Shown here: in pieces, positions 1 through 8,037 of the stretch
How the letters are laid out: every line of letters begins with the position of its first letter
How positions within the stretch are numbered: the stretch's first letter is position 1
Origin: Anaerolineales bacterium
Lineage (GTDB): Bacteria > Chloroflexota > Anaerolineae > Anaerolineales > Villigracilaceae
Length of the DNA: 31,918 nucleotides
Reading direction: 5' to 3'
NCBI GenBank assembly: GCA_016928525.1
Contig: JAFGKO010000316.1
Coordinates: 1 to 31,918, forward strand
Translations under genes and position numbers: made by a program
Notes under the pieces: generated by a model
The model's database searches: none
Told to the model about the DNA's origin: nothing
The model's input: the letters and a program-made list of their open reading frames with translations, nothing else

Positions 1-233
1 ATTGACTTTAACGCCATATATGGTGGTTTCATTAGCGACTTAACCGCCACATATACGGGAAAATTGCATTTTGTCTAAACTCGAATTTATACAAAAATTC
101 TTCTTAATGAATAAGCCGCCAAACAAAGCGTGGGTGTGTCCTGAAAGTCATTGTCTCCCCATTCGGGGATGATATGCTTGAAGCACCAACATGTTAGCCC
201 TATAAAGGGAACAAGAGAGAAAGGTGATATTTA
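1..233. other. No gene recognised; AT-rich edge with imperfect inverted repeat
   Basis: This stretch lies downstream of the minus-strand queG. I see no credible coding region. An imperfect inverted repeat spans roughly 17-56 (TATATGGTGGTT facing AACCGCCACATATA), and a small hairpin TCCCC-ATTC-GGGGA lies near 155-170. Neither is followed by a convincing U-run, so I do not call a terminator. Confidence 0.4.
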
Positions 234-1274
234 TTATCGCCCTAAATTTTTAAGCGCCCAATCCACATGTTCCAGCACCAGCGGCTCGGCATCTTTCCTG
301 GCGTTTTCGAGCGTCGGGATTGTGCTTTTATCCCCGGAATTCCCCAAAGCAATTGCCACATTGCGCAGATAGCCTCGTCGTTTGGCGCGTTTGACCGGGT
401 TGTTCTTGAATTTGCGGTTGAAGGCTTCGGGGGTCAGTTCCAGTTCGCGGATCAGGTTCGGGCGGGGGACATCGGGCCGGGGGGCAAAGGCCTCATCGAA
501 CGTATTCGTGGCAAAGCGGTTCCAGGGACAAACCATCTGGCAAACGTCGCAGCCGAAGACCCAATTCCCAAGCAGCGGACGCAGTTCTTCCGGGATATCG
601 CCTTTCAATTCGATGGTGAGATAGGAGATGCAGCGCCGCGCGTCGATGGTGCGGTCGGGCAGGATGCACTCTGTAGGGCAGGCCTCGATGCAGCGCGCGC
701 AGGTGCCACAATGGTCGGTAGTGAGCGGGGTATCCGGTTCCAGTTCGATTCCCAGCAATATTTCAGCTAGCAAAAAATATGAACCATACTTGGGGTTGAT
801 CAGGCAGGTGTTTTTTCCGATCCAGCCCAGCCCGGCGCGTTGCGCCAGGTCGCGTTCGAGGATGGGGCCTGTGTCAGTGTAATAGCGGTTTGGCACAGGA
901 TGCCCGACCTGTTCTTCGATAAAAACAACCAGTTCCTTTAGCTTGGCGGGGAAGACGTTATGGTAATCGTCGCCCCAGGCGTAGGCAGCCACACGCCCGC
1001 TTGGATCAGGCCTCTCGGAGGCCTCAGCAGACTTAGGGTCCGCGTAAGGTGCGGCCAGCACGAGGATGGATTTGCATTCAGGCAGGATCAGGCGCGGGTC
1101 CCCACGGCGTGCGCGGGCTCTCTCATCCGCCAGGTAATGCATATCCCCGTGGCGTCCGGCGTCCAGCCAGCGTTCGAATGTGGATAGATGAGCAGGCGGC
1201 TCAGGAGTAGTAACGCCGGCCAGGGTGAACCCCAGCCGGCGCGCCTGATCTTTGACGACTTTCTTGAGGCTCAT
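234..1274 (-). CDS. queG: Epoxyqueuosine reductase QueG
   Basis: This is the cobalamin- and iron-sulfur-dependent cytoplasmic enzyme that reduces epoxyqueuosine to queuosine at the tRNA wobble position. The 346 residues fit the family. Visible marks are the YTDTGP segment with the expected catalytic Asp134, two [4Fe-4S] ligand sets (Cys189/192/195/199 in a CxxCxxCxxxCP pattern, and Cys242/245/249 with Cys215 near the CISYLTIE segment), and a C-terminal HEAT-like helical repeat (about 300-346). The start at 1274 lies only 3 nt past the stop of the FW lipoprotein L1 and has a weak Shine-Dalgarno site, so translation is probably coupled to it. No other queuosine gene is nearby. Identity is secure from the motifs; the operon link with secreted lipoproteins is unexplained. 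Confidence 0.95.
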   Translation of the reverse strand: MSLKKVVKDQARRLGFTLAGVTTPEPPAHLSTFERWLDAGRHGDMHYLADERARARRGDPRLILPECKSILVLAAPYADPKSAEASERPDPSGRVAAYAWGDDYHNVFPAKLKELVVFIEEQVGHPVPNRYYTDTGPILERDLAQRAGLGWIGKNTCLINPKYGSYFLLAEILLGIELEPDTPLTTDHCGTCARCIEACPTECILPDRTIDARRCISYLTIELKGDIPEELRPLLGNWVFGCDVCQMVCPWNRFATNTFDEAFAPRPDVPRPNLIRELELTPEAFNRKFKNNPVKRAKRRGYLRNVAIALGNSGDKSTIPTLENARKDAEPLVLEHVDWALKNLGR

Positions 1275-1277
1275 ACT

Positions 1278-1886
1278 TCAACGGACGACGATGAGCATGA
1301 AGATGTTTTCACCAAATGGGACGCTACTGGCATTTGCCATACGCCAGTAGGTGGAGTATTCGCCGGTCGTTTCGGGCGCCTTGAAGCGGACAGATATTTC
1401 GACCTCTTCACCCGGAGCAACCGCCCCAGTCATCGGTTCGGCAACACCACTCATTTTTTCACCATAGGCAAAGATAGCGGAATACCCTGTTCCCCAGGTG
1501 CAGGAGCCAGTATTGCGAATTTTCCAGGTTTTGACGAAATCCTGCCCTGGCGTCATTTCAGTACCATCTGGCACAGTGACATCCGCCACCCATATTGCGT
1601 CGTCGCACGTGATCTGGGTCGGCGTAGATTCGAATGGGTTATTCGTTGGTACCGCTGTCTCGGTCGGTTCTACTGTAGCGGCCGGTGTGTCGGTGACGGC
1701 CTCCGTGGCTGTGGCCGCCGATGTTGGGGGAACAGCTTTTGCTGTTTGTGTAAATTCAGCGATAACAGTCTCTGCAGCAGCGGTGTGGATTGCGTTGACA
1801 TCGATGGTGGGCGCGACCGGCGCGGTTGGCCCACAGGCGTAAAGAAGACTCGCTAGAGCAAGAAAAAAAACTATCTTTTTGATCAT
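1278..1886 (-). CDS. FW (NBR1-type Ig-like) domain lipoprotein L1
   Basis: Secreted lipoprotein of 202 residues. The signal peptide ends in lipobox LLYAC (Cys18). An Ala-rich segment with TAAAETV follows at about 35-41, then a Thr/Pro/Ala linker to about residue 93, then one FW domain (about 94-202) with the PDGTEMTPGQDFVKTWKIRN signature and Trp residues typical of the NBR1 central domain. Cys94 and Cys129 match a pair conserved in all five paralogues here, so a disulfide is likely outside the membrane. The start at 1886 is chosen for its GGGAG site 5 nt upstream; a 7-residue in-frame extension lacks a ribosome site. It is the smallest paralogue, with no extra C-terminal domain. It sits 35 nt after L2 and 3 nt before queG. 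Biological role unknown; ligand binding or cell-surface adhesion is only a guess. Confidence 0.85.
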   Translation of the reverse strand: MIKKIVFFLALASLLYACGPTAPVAPTIDVNAIHTAAAETVIAEFTQTAKAVPPTSAATATEAVTDTPAATVEPTETAVPTNNPFESTPTQITCDDAIWVADVTVPDGTEMTPGQDFVKTWKIRNTGSCTWGTGYSAIFAYGEKMSGVAEPMTGAVAPGEEVEISVRFKAPETTGEYSTYWRMANASSVPFGENIFMLIVVR

Positions 1887-1921
1887 AGGGTCTCCCGGAT
1901 ATATCAAGTAAAACCTGGTGG

Positions 1922-2632
1922 TTACTTAACCTTTATGAGTATGCACATTGGCGTCCCAAAATAGTAACCGTCGTCTCCTTGCAATCTCCAACAGCCGCCG
2001 TGTTCCCCTGAGGTGGATGGGACGGTCATCTCGACCGATATATCAACAATTTCTTCGGGCTCAACAAATTCCTTCTTGTAAATGATCTGCCATTTTGATG
2101 CGTTCATATTATCGCCACTGTACTGTACCAAAATATAGCCATCGTCCCAGGTGCAGGTACCTGTGTTTTGAATTCGCCAGACTTTTTGAATGCGCGCTTC
2201 AGCTTTGACTTCAGTACCATCTGGGTAAGTTACATCTTGAATAAAGGCAGAGTTATTACATTGCTCGGCTTGTGTGGCTAAAGCTGCCAGGGGTGTGGGT
2301 GATGCCAGGCTGGGGAGTATGGATGGCTGTGTACCAACTCCGAGTGTTGCAATTGGAGTGGTTGCTGGAGCGTTGTTAGAACCGTCAAGCGCAAACGTGG
2401 GCATGAGGGTTGCAGTTGGCGGGAGTGGGGGCGGCGGGAGGGTGGCTGTGGGTGCAGCCAGGGCTGTCTGCGTAAGTTGTAGGGCGAATTGCGCCTGGAC
2501 GGTCTCCGCCGCTGCCGTGAAAATGGCGCCAACATCAGGTGTGGGTTCTGGTTCTTGCCCGAAGGTACAGGCTGACAGGAAAAGCGAAAGTGCAAGCAGG
2601 CTGGCCAGCCAAAATTTTATTCTTTCTCGCAT
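1922..2632 (-). CDS. FW (NBR1-type Ig-like) domain lipoprotein L2
   Basis: Secreted lipoprotein of 236 residues with lipobox LFLSAC (Cys22), a TAAAETVQA segment at about 39-47, a Pro/Thr-rich linker to about 120, and a single FW domain (about 125-236) carrying the Cys125/Cys160 pair and VWRIQNTGTCTW. The start at 2632 follows GGAGG at 7 nt spacing. The 45-residue in-frame extension upstream would run into a palindrome-rich intergenic region and would bury the signal peptide, so it is rejected. It is the first gene of an apparent L2-L1-queG operon, since no terminator separates it from L1. The FW domain lacks the neat PGE/PGT motif of its siblings (KAEARIQ instead), so it is the more divergent copy. 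Function unknown. Confidence 0.85.
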   Translation of the reverse strand: MRERIKFWLASLLALSLFLSACTFGQEPEPTPDVGAIFTAAAETVQAQFALQLTQTALAAPTATLPPPPLPPTATLMPTFALDGSNNAPATTPIATLGVGTQPSILPSLASPTPLAALATQAEQCNNSAFIQDVTYPDGTEVKAEARIQKVWRIQNTGTCTWDDGYILVQYSGDNMNASKWQIIYKKEFVEPEEIVDISVEMTVPSTSGEHGGCWRLQGDDGYYFGTPMCILIKVK

Positions 2633-2686
2633 TCGATGCCTCCATGTAGTGATACATTTAGAGCTTAAGTAGTTCGCAAAATGATA

Positions 2687-2731
2687 CCGAAAATAAGGGG
2701 GACAGGCGTAGCCCGTCCCCCTTATTTTCGG
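2687..2731. repeat. Palindrome with 17-nt perfect arms
   Basis: The arms at 2687-2703 (CCGAAAATAAGGGGGAC) and 2715-2731 are perfect complements. The 11-nt centre can itself pair (GGC-GTA-GCC), giving an almost continuous stem. It lies 55 nt upstream of the L2 start. It could be a repeat element or a bidirectional transcription block. Confidence 0.8.
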
Positions 2732-2854
2732 GCTTCTCCCTTGACCGCATAATTCCTGACATGACAAGCGGAGAATTTATCTCGCCTTTTCATTATAACG
2801 CACCTTGCTCATGCAAATTATTCCTTGTTCTTTGGGAATTTCCGTGGTAGGTTC

Positions 2855-2894
2855 CCGGATTTTAGGGTACGCACGCGCGTACCCTAAAATCCGG
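2855..2894. repeat. Palindrome with 18-nt perfect arms, 4-nt loop
   Basis: The arms are CCGGATTTTAGGGTACGC (2855-2872) and its exact complement (2877-2894) around ACGC. It lies about 95 nt downstream of the L3 stop on the minus strand and is a plausible terminator-like structure, although no U-run follows directly. Its build (GC-rich core, AT shoulder) resembles the 2687-2731 palindrome without sharing sequence. Confidence 0.8.
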
Positions 2895-2987
2895 ACCTCT
2901 TCACGACAAATCCTAGAAAACCTTATTCCTGGCCGCTTATCCCCAAAAGGTAGGATGGCAGCCAGGATAACTCGAAAATAGTTATAT

Positions 2988-4226
2988 TTATGGCGCAGTT
3001 GTAGCTGTCGGTGTTTCCGTTGGTGTTGAAGTTGGCGTGGTTGTTGCCGTGTATGTTGCAGTTTGCGTTGGCGTCGGTGGTGGTGTGCCCTGGCGCACGA
3101 TGCGCGGGGCCAACCAGAGCGCATAATCCTTACCTTTCGAGCCGTTCGCCAGCGCTGTCAGGTAAAACTTGACGCTTTTTCCTGCCAGGAAACTCAAATC
3201 CAGGTCAACCAAATAATACTCACCTTCGTTTACTTCATGCCATTCTCTTAAAGTTTTTATCTCGCCATCGTCAATCTTGTATTCCAAGCGGAAGAGGACA
3301 TCGCAGGTATTGGCATTGTACTGGCAATTAACCTTTGCCATGAAATGATCGCCCCGCTGCACCTTGAAGGTTGGGTATCTGCCTTGGATATACCCTTTGG
3401 CTGTGTGCTTGGGTGTTGTCAACAAACCGGGTTGATTTTCGGTTGTTCCGTTTTCCATGCAGGGCGCGGACAGTTTAAGCACATATCCTTCATCGTCATC
3501 ATCAGAACCAGGGCAGGGAAGGGGCCCGCCGTTGTTTCTCCAGTCTGCATTACAGGCGTTGGCGACGAAGTCATACGCTACGAATTCAGGCCCGCTGACG
3601 TTGATATCTACCCAGAACGCCGTGTCGGCTTGCGTACCAATTCCAAACAAGATGCCGGATGCATTGCGCAATTTCCAGTTGCCGCGATAATGCCCCTTTT
3701 GAGAAGGCGCAACCAGATTGACGGTCAAATCCACACTTTCACCCGGGTTTACATTCCCAGACAGGCTTACAGTGCTGGGCCCATTCAAACTATCACCGCT
3801 GATGAAGACCAACGCGTAGGATGAAGTCCAGGTGCATGTCCCCGCGTTTTGTAAGCGCCATGTTTTTGCAAATGTGGTTCCCGGGCTGATGAGGGTGCCA
3901 TCAGTGATAGTCACATCTTTGACGAAGGCTGCGGCATCACAGCGTTTGACAGGCACAGGCGACAAATCCAGGGTAGAGGTTGCAAAGGACAATGTGGACG
4001 TTGGCGTTGCTGTTAGACTTTCTCCAGGAGATAGTGTTGCAGTGGCAAGCACACTGTCTGTGGTATTGGCTTGCGTTGCCATCGCTTCCAGGGTCTGCGC
4101 GGCGGCTGTGTAGAGCGGATTCAAGGTAGCAAATGCGTCCGTAGGGGCCTGTGTACCCAGGTTGCAGGCCAGAGGGATGAGCGCCAGAAGAGCAATCCAT
4201 GGAATTTTTACGAGACTCTTTTTCAT
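2988..4226 (-). CDS. FW-domain lipoprotein L3 with second C-terminal domain
   Basis: Secreted lipoprotein of 412 residues, the longest of the five. Lipobox IPLAC (Cys21); TAAAQTLEA at about 40-48; Thr/Ser-rich linker; FW domain about 96-212 with Cys96/Cys131 and KTWRLQNAGTCTW. A second, probably beta-sandwich domain (about 215-378) contains an acidic SDDDDEG stretch and several Cys. It ends with a 30-residue Thr/Pro tail running straight to the stop. Such tails usually connect two domains, so a lost C-terminal module or a wall-spanning tail are both possible. The second domain has the look of a carbohydrate-binding or protease pre-domain but I cannot name a family. The start at 4226 begins a classic signal peptide. 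Function unknown. Confidence 0.85.
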   Translation of the reverse strand: MKKSLVKIPWIALLALIPLACNLGTQAPTDAFATLNPLYTAAAQTLEAMATQANTTDSVLATATLSPGESLTATPTSTLSFATSTLDLSPVPVKRCDAAAFVKDVTITDGTLISPGTTFAKTWRLQNAGTCTWTSSYALVFISGDSLNGPSTVSLSGNVNPGESVDLTVNLVAPSQKGHYRGNWKLRNASGILFGIGTQADTAFWVDINVSGPEFVAYDFVANACNADWRNNGGPLPCPGSDDDDEGYVLKLSAPCMENGTTENQPGLLTTPKHTAKGYIQGRYPTFKVQRGDHFMAKVNCQYNANTCDVLFRLEYKIDDGEIKTLREWHEVNEGEYYLVDLDLSFLAGKSVKFYLTALANGSKGKDYALWLAPRIVRQGTPPPTPTQTATYTATTTPTSTPTETPTATTAP

Positions 4227-4307
4227 AAGAACCTCTGTATCCTTTCAGGAATAGAATAGCATATTCTCATTGGTTAAAGACGTTATTCCATTCATCAAGG
4301 TTCCCAT

Positions 4308-4338
4308 AAAAAACAGCCGAGGTAGGAACCCCGGCTGT
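4308..4338 (-). terminator. Rho-independent terminator after L4
   Basis: Read on the minus strand: stem ACAGCCGGGG / CCTCGGCTGT (one G-U pair) around a 6-nt loop, followed by a run of six T. It lies 19 nt past the L4 stop. Confidence 0.9.
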
Positions 4339-4356
4339 GTCTGAAGCCTTCACAAT

Positions 4357-5331
4357 TTACTTGCAATCGTAAACAAAGGTTTGCTGTGGGTATTCCTGGT
4401 AATTGGGTTCACGGATGATGATTTGCATCCATTTTGTGCCGGGCGTGGCACCCAGATGGAATGACCAGGAGCGTGTTACGGTTTTGGATTCTGCCTGCGT
4501 GAATTTTAGCGTATAGTTAGGGCCAGGGTCGGGGCTAGAATTGTTCCCGTCACTTTGCAGCCATTGATATTTGACAACTGCCGGACCATTGGTCGTGATG
4601 GTCGCATGCACGTAGTACCACACGTTGGTTGCGCACCCCGCAGCGGGGTCGCGGACAACGGTATAGGTCACGTTCGTAACGCCGTAATCGGGATTCGATT
4701 CATCGTTGACATTCACTTTAACCCAAAAGGGTGTGTCATATTGGCCCACACCAAATTGGCCTCCCCATTCCGACTGGAGTTTCCAAGAACTGGTATAGTT
4801 CCCGTTCGATGTTGGCGCTTTCATATAAAGCGTAATATCCACTTCTTCTCCAGGGCCGACCTCTTCTGGAAGCTGGTATTCGAGCAGGCCGCCCATCAAG
4901 TCGCCGCTCCAGTAGACGATCTTGTAGGCAGAGTTCCAGGTGCAAGTGCCGTTGTTCTTTAGGCGCCAGGTCTTCCAAAAGGTTTCGCCCGGCTGCATAA
5001 TCATACCGTCAGGAATGGTTTCGCTGACCAGGTTAGCGAGCAGGCAGGGATCCCCTGAACCAATTGGACCGGGAGCGGTTGGCGGAGCGAACGTAGGCGC
5101 TTTCGTCGGTGTGGATATGACATCAGCCGCCTCAGGCGTGGACGTCCGGCCTGCTTCCGTCGCTATCGGCGTGGCCGTGGCCTGCGCCCTTTCTGTTTCC
5201 TGCGCAGCCACCGTCATGGCGACTGCTGTAGAAATCGTGTCGGTTTCTACAGCAGCACTGCCGCAGGAACTCAAAAGCAGGGTAAAGAGTATGAGAATGG
5301 ATAGAAAGTTGTACTTTCGATTTCTTTTCAT
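4357..5331 (-). CDS. FW-domain lipoprotein L4 with C-terminal Ig-like domain
   Basis: Secreted lipoprotein of 324 residues. Lipobox LLSSC (Cys23); a degenerate form of the shared segment (STAVAMTVAAQ, about 34-44); short linker; FW domain about 89-205 with FWKTWRLKNNGTCTW and the conserved Cys pair spaced 34 residues. A second beta-rich domain (about 210-324) starts YGVTNVTYTVVRD and ends with a Cys. The start at 5331 has AAAGGA upstream; six extra in-frame residues are possible. It is flanked by terminators on both sides (its own at 4308-4338, that of L5 at 5406-5433), so it is probably a single-gene transcript. Function unknown; the C-terminal domain does not match a family I recognise. Confidence 0.85.
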   Translation of the reverse strand: MKRNRKYNFLSILILFTLLLSSCGSAAVETDTISTAVAMTVAAQETERAQATATPIATEAGRTSTPEAADVISTPTKAPTFAPPTAPGPIGSGDPCLLANLVSETIPDGMIMQPGETFWKTWRLKNNGTCTWNSAYKIVYWSGDLMGGLLEYQLPEEVGPGEEVDITLYMKAPTSNGNYTSSWKLQSEWGGQFGVGQYDTPFWVKVNVNDESNPDYGVTNVTYTVVRDPAAGCATNVWYYVHATITTNGPAVVKYQWLQSDGNNSSPDPGPNYTLKFTQAESKTVTRSWSFHLGATPGTKWMQIIIREPNYQEYPQQTFVYDCK

Positions 5332-5405
5332 TCTGTGTCCTTTCGGCAATTATAGAGATTTGCCAGCGAAATATTATACTGCCTGGACATTAGAAAATAC
5401 TCATG

Positions 5406-5433
5406 AAAAGCGCCCGGTCGCCTGCCGGGCGCT
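5406..5433 (-). terminator. Rho-independent terminator after L5
   Basis: Minus strand: AGCGCCCGG / CCGGGCGCT perfect 9-bp stem with a 7-nt loop, followed by TTTTC. It lies 23 nt after the L5 stop. Confidence 0.85.
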
Positions 5434-5455
5434 CGTAGAATCTATAAAATAGAGG

Positions 5456-6454
5456 CTAAGGACTATTAACGCTGATTGTCATCTTGGCATCGTTGTTGCC
5501 TTCATTGCTTTCAGAAATGGCATTGCCGGTGTCAGCGCTGGCTTTGGTTACGATTGAGCCATATGGACTTGGGTATCCCGCGTAATTGCAGTTCAGCACA
5601 AGCCCGCCGATTGCAACCAGTGAGGGGACATCCCATTCGCAAGCTGGAGATGGGTAATTTTCTCCAGGCCACCAGGCCACCTTGAAAGCCCCGGCGGCTG
5701 CGTTCCCCTGGTTGTAAACCTGAACCTTGACTGCAACAGGACTTCCCTGCGTTGGCGTCGAAGGGGTCAATTCGAGCAAGTTTATGATCAAATCAGCTTT
5801 AGGCGCAACAGTGTTTGTTGCGGTGGGAGCGGGAGATTTTACTTTGATCTCCACATAGAAGGATTTGCTCTGGTAACCGCTGGAAACGGGGATCAGCACT
5901 CCCGCGTTGTTCTTGATGCGCCAATAGCCCTTGTACGACCCATCGGAGCCAGGGGATTTCAGATCGACTGATAGGTCAACTTCCTGACCGGGCGAAACAG
6001 AGCCAATCGGTGTGGAAGCCGGGCCACCCATTGCGTCGCCGGAGTCGAACACAAGCGTGTACCCGCTCCAGGTGCATGTGCCAATGTTTTTGAGACGCCA
6101 GGTCTTTGTGAAAGTCTTGTTGGGTTCGAACTCTGTGCCATCGGGGATGTTTACATCCTTGATAAATAGCGCCAGATCACAGATCTGAGTATTTGTGGCA
6201 ACGGCTTGCGTGTTGGTGGAAACAGCCAATGTAACCGTCGGCGGGCCTGGGGTGCTGGTCGGTATGACCGGTACTGTGGGCGGGTTAAGGATAGCAGCCT
6301 GGGTCAGGTTGGCTTCCACCGTTTGCGCGGCGGCGGTCAAAACAGCATCAGCGCCTTGGGTTGGGGTAACATCGGCGTTTGAAGGTAAGTTACAGGCGGA
6401 TATTCCTAACACAAGGATTAAAAGAATCGAAACGAGCCGGGTAGTTTTAGACAT
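5456..6454 (-). CDS. FW-domain lipoprotein L5 with CARDB-like domain
   Basis: Secreted lipoprotein of 332 residues. Lipobox GISAC (Cys21); TAAAQTVEA at about 40-48; Pro/Thr linker; FW domain about 92-210 with the fullest signature of the five (IPDGTEFEPNKTFTKTWRLKN) and Cys92/Cys127. A short Pro/Thr hinge is followed by a CARDB-type Ig-like domain (about 225-330: DLIINLLELTPSTPTQGSPV, then the NEGNND ending typical of that family). The start at 6454 has GGAGG 8 nt upstream; eight extra in-frame residues exist but lack a site. CARDB domains are widespread adhesion-type modules in surface proteins, which suggests a cell-surface binding role, by inference only. Confidence 0.87.
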   Translation of the reverse strand: MSKTTRLVSILLILVLGISACNLPSNADVTPTQGADAVLTAAAQTVEANLTQAAILNPPTVPVIPTSTPGPPTVTLAVSTNTQAVATNTQICDLALFIKDVNIPDGTEFEPNKTFTKTWRLKNIGTCTWSGYTLVFDSGDAMGGPASTPIGSVSPGQEVDLSVDLKSPGSDGSYKGYWRIKNNAGVLIPVSSGYQSKSFYVEIKVKSPAPTATNTVAPKADLIINLLELTPSTPTQGSPVAVKVQVYNQGNAAAGAFKVAWWPGENYPSPACEWDVPSLVAIGGLVLNCNYAGYPSPYGSIVTKASADTGNAISESNEGNNDAKMTISVNSP

Positions 6455-6511
6455 TCTCTCTTCCTCCATCAAATGCAAAATATTGTATCAGCTCAAAATG
6501 ATGGGGAAGTG

Positions 6512-6548
6512 GGGTGTTTCGGGCGGGTTACGCCCGCCCGAAACACCC
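6512..6548. repeat. GC-rich palindrome with 16-nt perfect arms
   Basis: GGGTGTTTCGGGCGGG (6512-6527) faces its exact complement (6533-6548) around TTACG. No U-run follows. It has the look of a dispersed palindromic (REP-like) element near the L5 promoter region. Confidence 0.75.
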
Positions 6549-6649
6549 ACACCCCGATTTATTGAAAAGATACAAAATATTATTATTCTTATTGTATCGC
6601 AGGCTGGAGAAAACGTCTTGTTCTTTTATGCCCCCCAAAACGGTGAATC

Positions 6650-6680
6650 AAAACAGGAGCCCGCACAGGTTCCTGTTTTT
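6650..6680 (-). terminator. Terminator of the BMP/ABC operon
   Basis: AAAACAGGA (6650-6658) pairs with TCCTGTTTT (6671-6679). The A/T-rich shoulders give U-runs on either strand, so it could work in both directions. It lies about 80 nt after the stop of the last permease gene. Confidence 0.7.
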
Positions 6681-6759
6681 GTTCCCGAAATCCGGTATCT
6701 ATCCGCTTGCTAACTCTCTTAGCTGCGAGGACGTTGTCATCTCGAGCATGGAAATTACC

Positions 6760-8022
6760 CTATTTCTCGTATGCTTGACCATCTGCAGCCGGAGGAATTG
6801 CACGCCCCACAACCCCGGTCAGCACGATCATCGTTACAATGTAGGGGGCCATAAGAAGAAATTCCGAAGGGATGGGTGTGCGTAAGATCTGGAGCTTAAC
6901 CTGGAGCGAGTCGGCAAAACCGAAGATCATGGAGGATGAGTAAGCTCCAATCGGATTCCACTTTCCAAAAATCATGGCAGCCAGTCCGATGAAACCTTTG
7001 CCAGCAGTCATGATCTCGTCGAAGCGGCCGACCGAGCCGATAGTGAAGTAAGCGCCACCTAGTCCTGCGATAACGCCGCCGAGGATGACATTGACATAGC
7101 GGGTGAGATACACATTAACACCCAAGGTGTCAGCGGCTTTGGGGTGTTCACCGACTGCGCGGGTGCGCAATCCCCACGGGGTGTAGAACAACATGATATG
7201 CAAGACGATAACCAATATGATGGTCAGGTAGATGATAATGTTGTTCTCGAACAAGACGGGCCCGATCACCGGAATCTTTGAGAGGATGGGAATGGAAACA
7301 ACGGGAAAGGTACCAGAGTTGTTGAGTGCATTGGTATTCTTTTCAAGGAAGCGTGAACTGACGAAGGATGTGACCCCAGCACCGATGATGTTAATGGCCA
7401 CGCCGCTGACGATCTGGTCCACCTTGAAGCGGATAACGAGGAAGGCGTGTAAAGCGGCGACTAGCCCACCTGTGAGCAGGGCAGCCAGTAAGCCAAGGTA
7501 AAGGTTGCCGCTGATCGTCCCTACAACAACAGCTGCTTGGGCAGCGAGGAGCATCATGCCTTCGATGCCAATGTTGATGACGGCTGAACGTTCACTGATC
7601 ACACCACACAAGGCGGCCAGCGCGATAGGTGTGGCTCGAACGAGTGAAGTGTTCAACATACCTACAAGGTTGAATGATTTATCCGCAGCCGCCCAGGTGA
7701 GGAAGGCAGTCACAAACGTGAGAGCAATGATGCCCACTAGCAGGCCAGTAGAGCGAATGCCCCGCGCCAATTGAAAAGTTCCAAGGAAGACAGGGATGAG
7801 GGCGCAGACGTAAACCACCGCTTGGGATGGTACGATGAGATCTGGTACAGTGATAGCCTGTGACCCGGCCAGGTTCATCCCGAATTTGGTTTGCACTCCC
7901 GCCTGGGTGTTTAGCCCAAAGGCCAAAAAGATGAGCAGGCCGAAGGCAATCAGGGTGACGCCATAGGCAGTGCGCGTGCGATTGAAGGTGATATTTTCGA
8001 TCTCTCTAGTTGCGGTAGCCAT
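6760..8022 (-). CDS. Nucleoside-type ABC transporter permease (NupQ/YufQ-like)
   Basis: Inner-membrane permease of 420 residues, of the branched-chain/BMP permease superfamily. About ten hydrophobic segments are visible, with the family core ERSAVINIGIEGMMLLAAQAAVV (about 142-165) and GLGGAYFTIGSVGRFDEIMTAGKGFIGLAAMIFGKWNP (about 317-355). It is longer at the N terminus than typical members (about 310-330 residues), with additional hydrophobic segments before the core. The start at 8022 has an AGAGG site. It lies 15 nt after the other permease and is the last gene of the four-gene importer operon. In characterised relatives (nupNOPQ of Bacillus, BmpA-linked systems of spirochaetes) such importers take up nucleosides; the substrate here is inferred from that. 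Confidence 0.88.
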   Translation of the reverse strand: MATATREIENITFNRTRTAYGVTLIAFGLLIFLAFGLNTQAGVQTKFGMNLAGSQAITVPDLIVPSQAVVYVCALIPVFLGTFQLARGIRSTGLLVGIIALTFVTAFLTWAAADKSFNLVGMLNTSLVRATPIALAALCGVISERSAVINIGIEGMMLLAAQAAVVVGTISGNLYLGLLAALLTGGLVAALHAFLVIRFKVDQIVSGVAINIIGAGVTSFVSSRFLEKNTNALNNSGTFPVVSIPILSKIPVIGPVLFENNIIIYLTIILVIVLHIMLFYTPWGLRTRAVGEHPKAADTLGVNVYLTRYVNVILGGVIAGLGGAYFTIGSVGRFDEIMTAGKGFIGLAAMIFGKWNPIGAYSSSMIFGFADSLQVKLQILRTPIPSEFLLMAPYIVTMIVLTGVVGRAIPPAADGQAYEK

Positions 8023-8037
8023 GCAAACCTCTCTGAA

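Larger units (their letters stand above)
2633..2987. other. 355-nt intergenic region with two long palindromes
   Basis: Between the end of L3 and the start of L2 there is no convincing gene. The region holds two near-perfect palindromes (listed separately), which could terminate L3 transcription, and it must contain the promoter of L2. I found no clear -35/-10 pair. Confidence 0.5.
6455..6759. other. 305-nt intergenic region, two inverted repeats
   Basis: It separates L5 from the end of the ABC operon (both minus strand). It holds a GC-rich palindrome and the probable ABC-operon terminator, listed separately. No small gene was identified. Confidence 0.5.
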
